The translations under genes and the position numbers were made by a program. A stretch of 8,297 nucleotides of DNA from Planctomycetota bacterium (GTDB taxonomy: Bacteria > Planctomycetota > UBA1135 > UBA2386): contig JAGQRA010000252.1 in NCBI GenBank assembly GCA_020425885.1, positions 1 through 8,297 on the forward strand, read 5' to 3'. Every line of letters begins with the position of its first letter. The first letter of the stretch is position 1. Below are positions 6,795 to 8,297 of this stretch, piece after piece. The notes under the pieces are model-generated. The model was not told the DNA's origin, did no database searches, and was given only the letters and a program-made list of their open reading frames with translations.

Positions 6795-6799
6795 ATGCT
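6794..6799 (+). promoter_or_regulatory. Candidate -10 element (TATGCT) before kinase ATG 6807
   Basis: TATGCT matches TATAAT at four of six positions and ends 7 nt before the in-frame ATG at 6807. If it is the promoter, the mRNA starts at or next to that ATG, and the ATG at 6795, which lies within the hexamer, is not used. There is no recognisable -35 box. Confidence 0.3.
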
Positions 6800-8297
6800 A
6801 GCACCGATGCCCGCAGGTCAGGATTTCGGCAACGACCCCGCGGCCGAGGTCTTCCTCGATGTCTTCGATCTGCCCGCGGCCCAGCGCGAGGCACGGCTGG
6901 CGACGGTGCCGCCCGAGGTCGCCGAGGAGGTCCGCCAACTGATGCGGTTCGGCGCCGAGACCCTTGCCTACGTGCGCAGCGGCGCTCTCGAGTGGCGCCA
7001 CCTTCGGCGCGTCGATCCGGCGATGATCGGCCGCCGCCTGGGTTCGTACCGGCTGGATGCCCTGATCGGGATGGGTGGACACGGTGCCGTGTACCGTGCG
7101 ACCCGGATCGACTTCGAGCAGACCGTGGCGATCAAGGTGTTGCAGAGCACGACCCTGGATCTCGTGGCGCGGTTCCGACGCGAACGACAGGTGCTCGCGA
7201 GCCTGGGGGGACATCCCAACATCGTCGGGCTGATCGACGGTCAGGTCGACGCCGACGGCACCTCGTACATCGCGATGGAGTTCGTCGCCGGTGAGTCGAT
7301 CGTTCACCACTGCGACGACGCCGGCCTGGGGCCGACGGAGAGGATCGGCTTGGTTCGCGAGGTCTGCAGCGCCGTGCAGTACGCCCACGATCGCGGCGTC
7401 TGGCACCGCGACCTGAAACCGGACAACATCCGTGTCCAGGACTCGAGGGCGATGCTGCTCGATTTCGGCATCGCCAAGGTGCTCGAACACGGTTCCGTGC
7501 CGAGCGGACCATGGGTGACCGGCGATGAGACCTCGCCGTTCACGCCGCTGTACGCGAGTCCCGAACAGCTCGCGCGGGAGGTGTTCTCCGCGGCCAGCGA
7601 GGTCTACTCGATCGGCGTCATCCTGTTCGAGCTCATGGTCGGCCGACTGCCGTACGAACTGCCGCCGCGCGCGATCTTCGACGACGTCATGCGCGCCGTA
7701 TGCACCACGCCGCCGCTGTCGGTCACGCAGGCCGCCGCTGCTGCCACCGCCGAGACGGCAGCACGCCGTGGCTTGACGGTCGACGCGCTTCGGCGTTGGG
7801 CCGCCGGCGATCTCAGCCTCATCGTCGCCAAGGCCCTGCGCAAGGCTCCCGAGGAGCGCTACCAATCGCCGCAGCTGCTGCACGACGATCTGGGGCGCCT
7901 GCTCGCCAACCAGCCGGTGCTCGCGGCGGCGCCTTCGTGGCCCTATCGAGCGCGGAAGTTCCTTCGGCGCCACCCCATTGCCGCCGCGGTCGGCGCGCTG
8001 GTGACCAGCCTGCTCATGATGCTGGTCTACGGAGCGCAGCGGGTACTGGCGCTCCAACATCGGCTCGCGATCATCGCCGAGACCGAACACACGATCGAGC
8101 TGTTGGACGTCGCCGAGAACGAACTCGTCGTGAGCATCGAAGGACGGCGACGACTCGATGAATGGTATGCCGAAGCCACCCGCCTCTCGGAGCGGCGTGA
8201 GGACTATCTCGCGCTCCTGGATGAGCTGCAGCGGAACGGCACGCCCGTTCCGGAAAACCGGCCATGGCAAAACAAGTTGCGCGAGGAGCAACACAAC
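6795..8297 (+). CDS. Membrane-anchored Hanks-type Ser/Thr protein kinase, 3' end cut by window edge
   Basis: 501 codons are visible with no stop. An N-terminal segment with the pattern FLDVFDLPAAQREARLATVP (about 20-39) is common ahead of the kinase domain in planctomycete kinases. The kinase domain (about 84-350) is complete: Gly loop IGMGGHGAVY (91-100), ATP-binding K114 in VAIKVL, catalytic loop HRDLKPDN (204-211, base D206), DFG (223-225), activation-segment end YASPEQ (253-258), and SEVYSIGVILFELMVGRLPY as the F-helix region. It is therefore expected to be active. A membrane segment IAAAVGALVTSLLMMLVYGA (395-414) follows an Arg-rich stretch, placing the kinase in the cytoplasm and the rest outside. 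The start of that outer part (about 415-490) is Leu/Glu/Arg-rich and may be coiled coil; no TPR or beta-propeller sensor is visible before the cut. Start 6795 has AAGG at 7 nt; ATG 6807 is the alternative. It is divergent to the sigma gene, a possible partner. Confidence 0.93.
   Translation, partial: MLAPMPAGQDFGNDPAAEVFLDVFDLPAAQREARLATVPPEVAEEVRQLMRFGAETLAYVRSGALEWRHLRRVDPAMIGRRLGSYRLDALIGMGGHGAVYRATRIDFEQTVAIKVLQSTTLDLVARFRRERQVLASLGGHPNIVGLIDGQVDADGTSYIAMEFVAGESIVHHCDDAGLGPTERIGLVREVCSAVQYAHDRGVWHRDLKPDNIRVQDSRAMLLDFGIAKVLEHGSVPSGPWVTGDETSPFTPLYASPEQLAREVFSAASEVYSIGVILFELMVGRLPYELPPRAIFDDVMRAVCTTPPLSVTQAAAAATAETAARRGLTVDALRRWAAGDLSLIVAKALRKAPEERYQSPQLLHDDLGRLLANQPVLAAAPSWPYRARKFLRRHPIAAAVGALVTSLLMMLVYGAQRVLALQHRLAIIAETEHTIELLDVAENELVVSIEGRRRLDEWYAEATRLSERREDYLALLDELQRNGTPVPENRPWQNKLREEQHN

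Noticed and set aside
6718..6894. Upstream ATG (6894) that would lengthen the sigma factor by 59 residues
   Set aside because: The added part is Arg/Pro-rich, overlaps the start of the divergent kinase gene, and the sigma family does not need it.
6798..8294. A 498-codon minus-strand open frame opposite the kinase
   Set aside because: No recognisable motif, and the plus frame carries a complete set of kinase motifs. Its length reflects lack of stops in G+C-rich antisense sequence.
1..8297. CRISPR arrays, tRNA or rRNA genes, insertion sequences, phage or defence genes
   Set aside because: No regularly spaced direct repeats, cloverleaf-like segments, transposase or integrase motifs were seen on either strand.

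Overview
The window is a very G+C-rich bacterial chromosome fragment, most likely from a planctomycete. Three signs support this: an ECF sigma factor beside a membrane-anchored Hanks-type Ser/Thr kinase, two secreted proteins ending in a glycine-rich cysteine-bearing domain that I associate with planctomycete secretomes, and a very large M14 carboxypeptidase with a glutamine-amidotransferase-like tail. The assignment is inference; no rRNA or other marker gene is present. Almost all of the sequence is coding, in seven genes. The first gene and the last gene are cut by the window ends.

Layout, left to right. Positions 1-3136 (minus strand) hold a secreted M14-family metallocarboxypeptidase whose stop codon overlaps by one base the start of a DNA glycosylase of the uracil/hypoxanthine-DNA glycosylase superfamily; the glycosylase lacks only its extreme C-terminus. 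Diverging from the carboxypeptidase across 82 bp is a small secreted HExxH zinc metallopeptidase (3219-3929, plus). Converging on it, 16 bp away, is a minus-strand run of three genes read 6717 to 3946: an ECF sigma factor, a 322-aa secreted protein and a 306-aa secreted protein. The two secreted proteins share a homologous C-terminal domain. A Ser/Thr kinase (6795 to beyond 8297, plus) diverges from the sigma gene across 77 bp.

How they may work together (inference): the kinase and sigma factor form a head-to-head signalling pair, and the sigma factor lies directly upstream of, and on the same strand as, two exported surface or secreted proteins, which are the natural candidates for its regulon. 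The two secreted peptidases share one divergent regulatory gap and would suit extracellular protein or peptide breakdown. The glycosylase is a housekeeping-type repair gene coupled by position to the carboxypeptidase.

No tRNA, rRNA, CRISPR array, insertion sequence or other mobile element was seen. Very long open frames antisense to the carboxypeptidase and the kinase are composition shadows. The most interesting sites are a hairpin that spans the sigma-factor stop codon and the leader of the next gene, a likely CTG start, and matched -10-like hexamers seven bases before three start codons.
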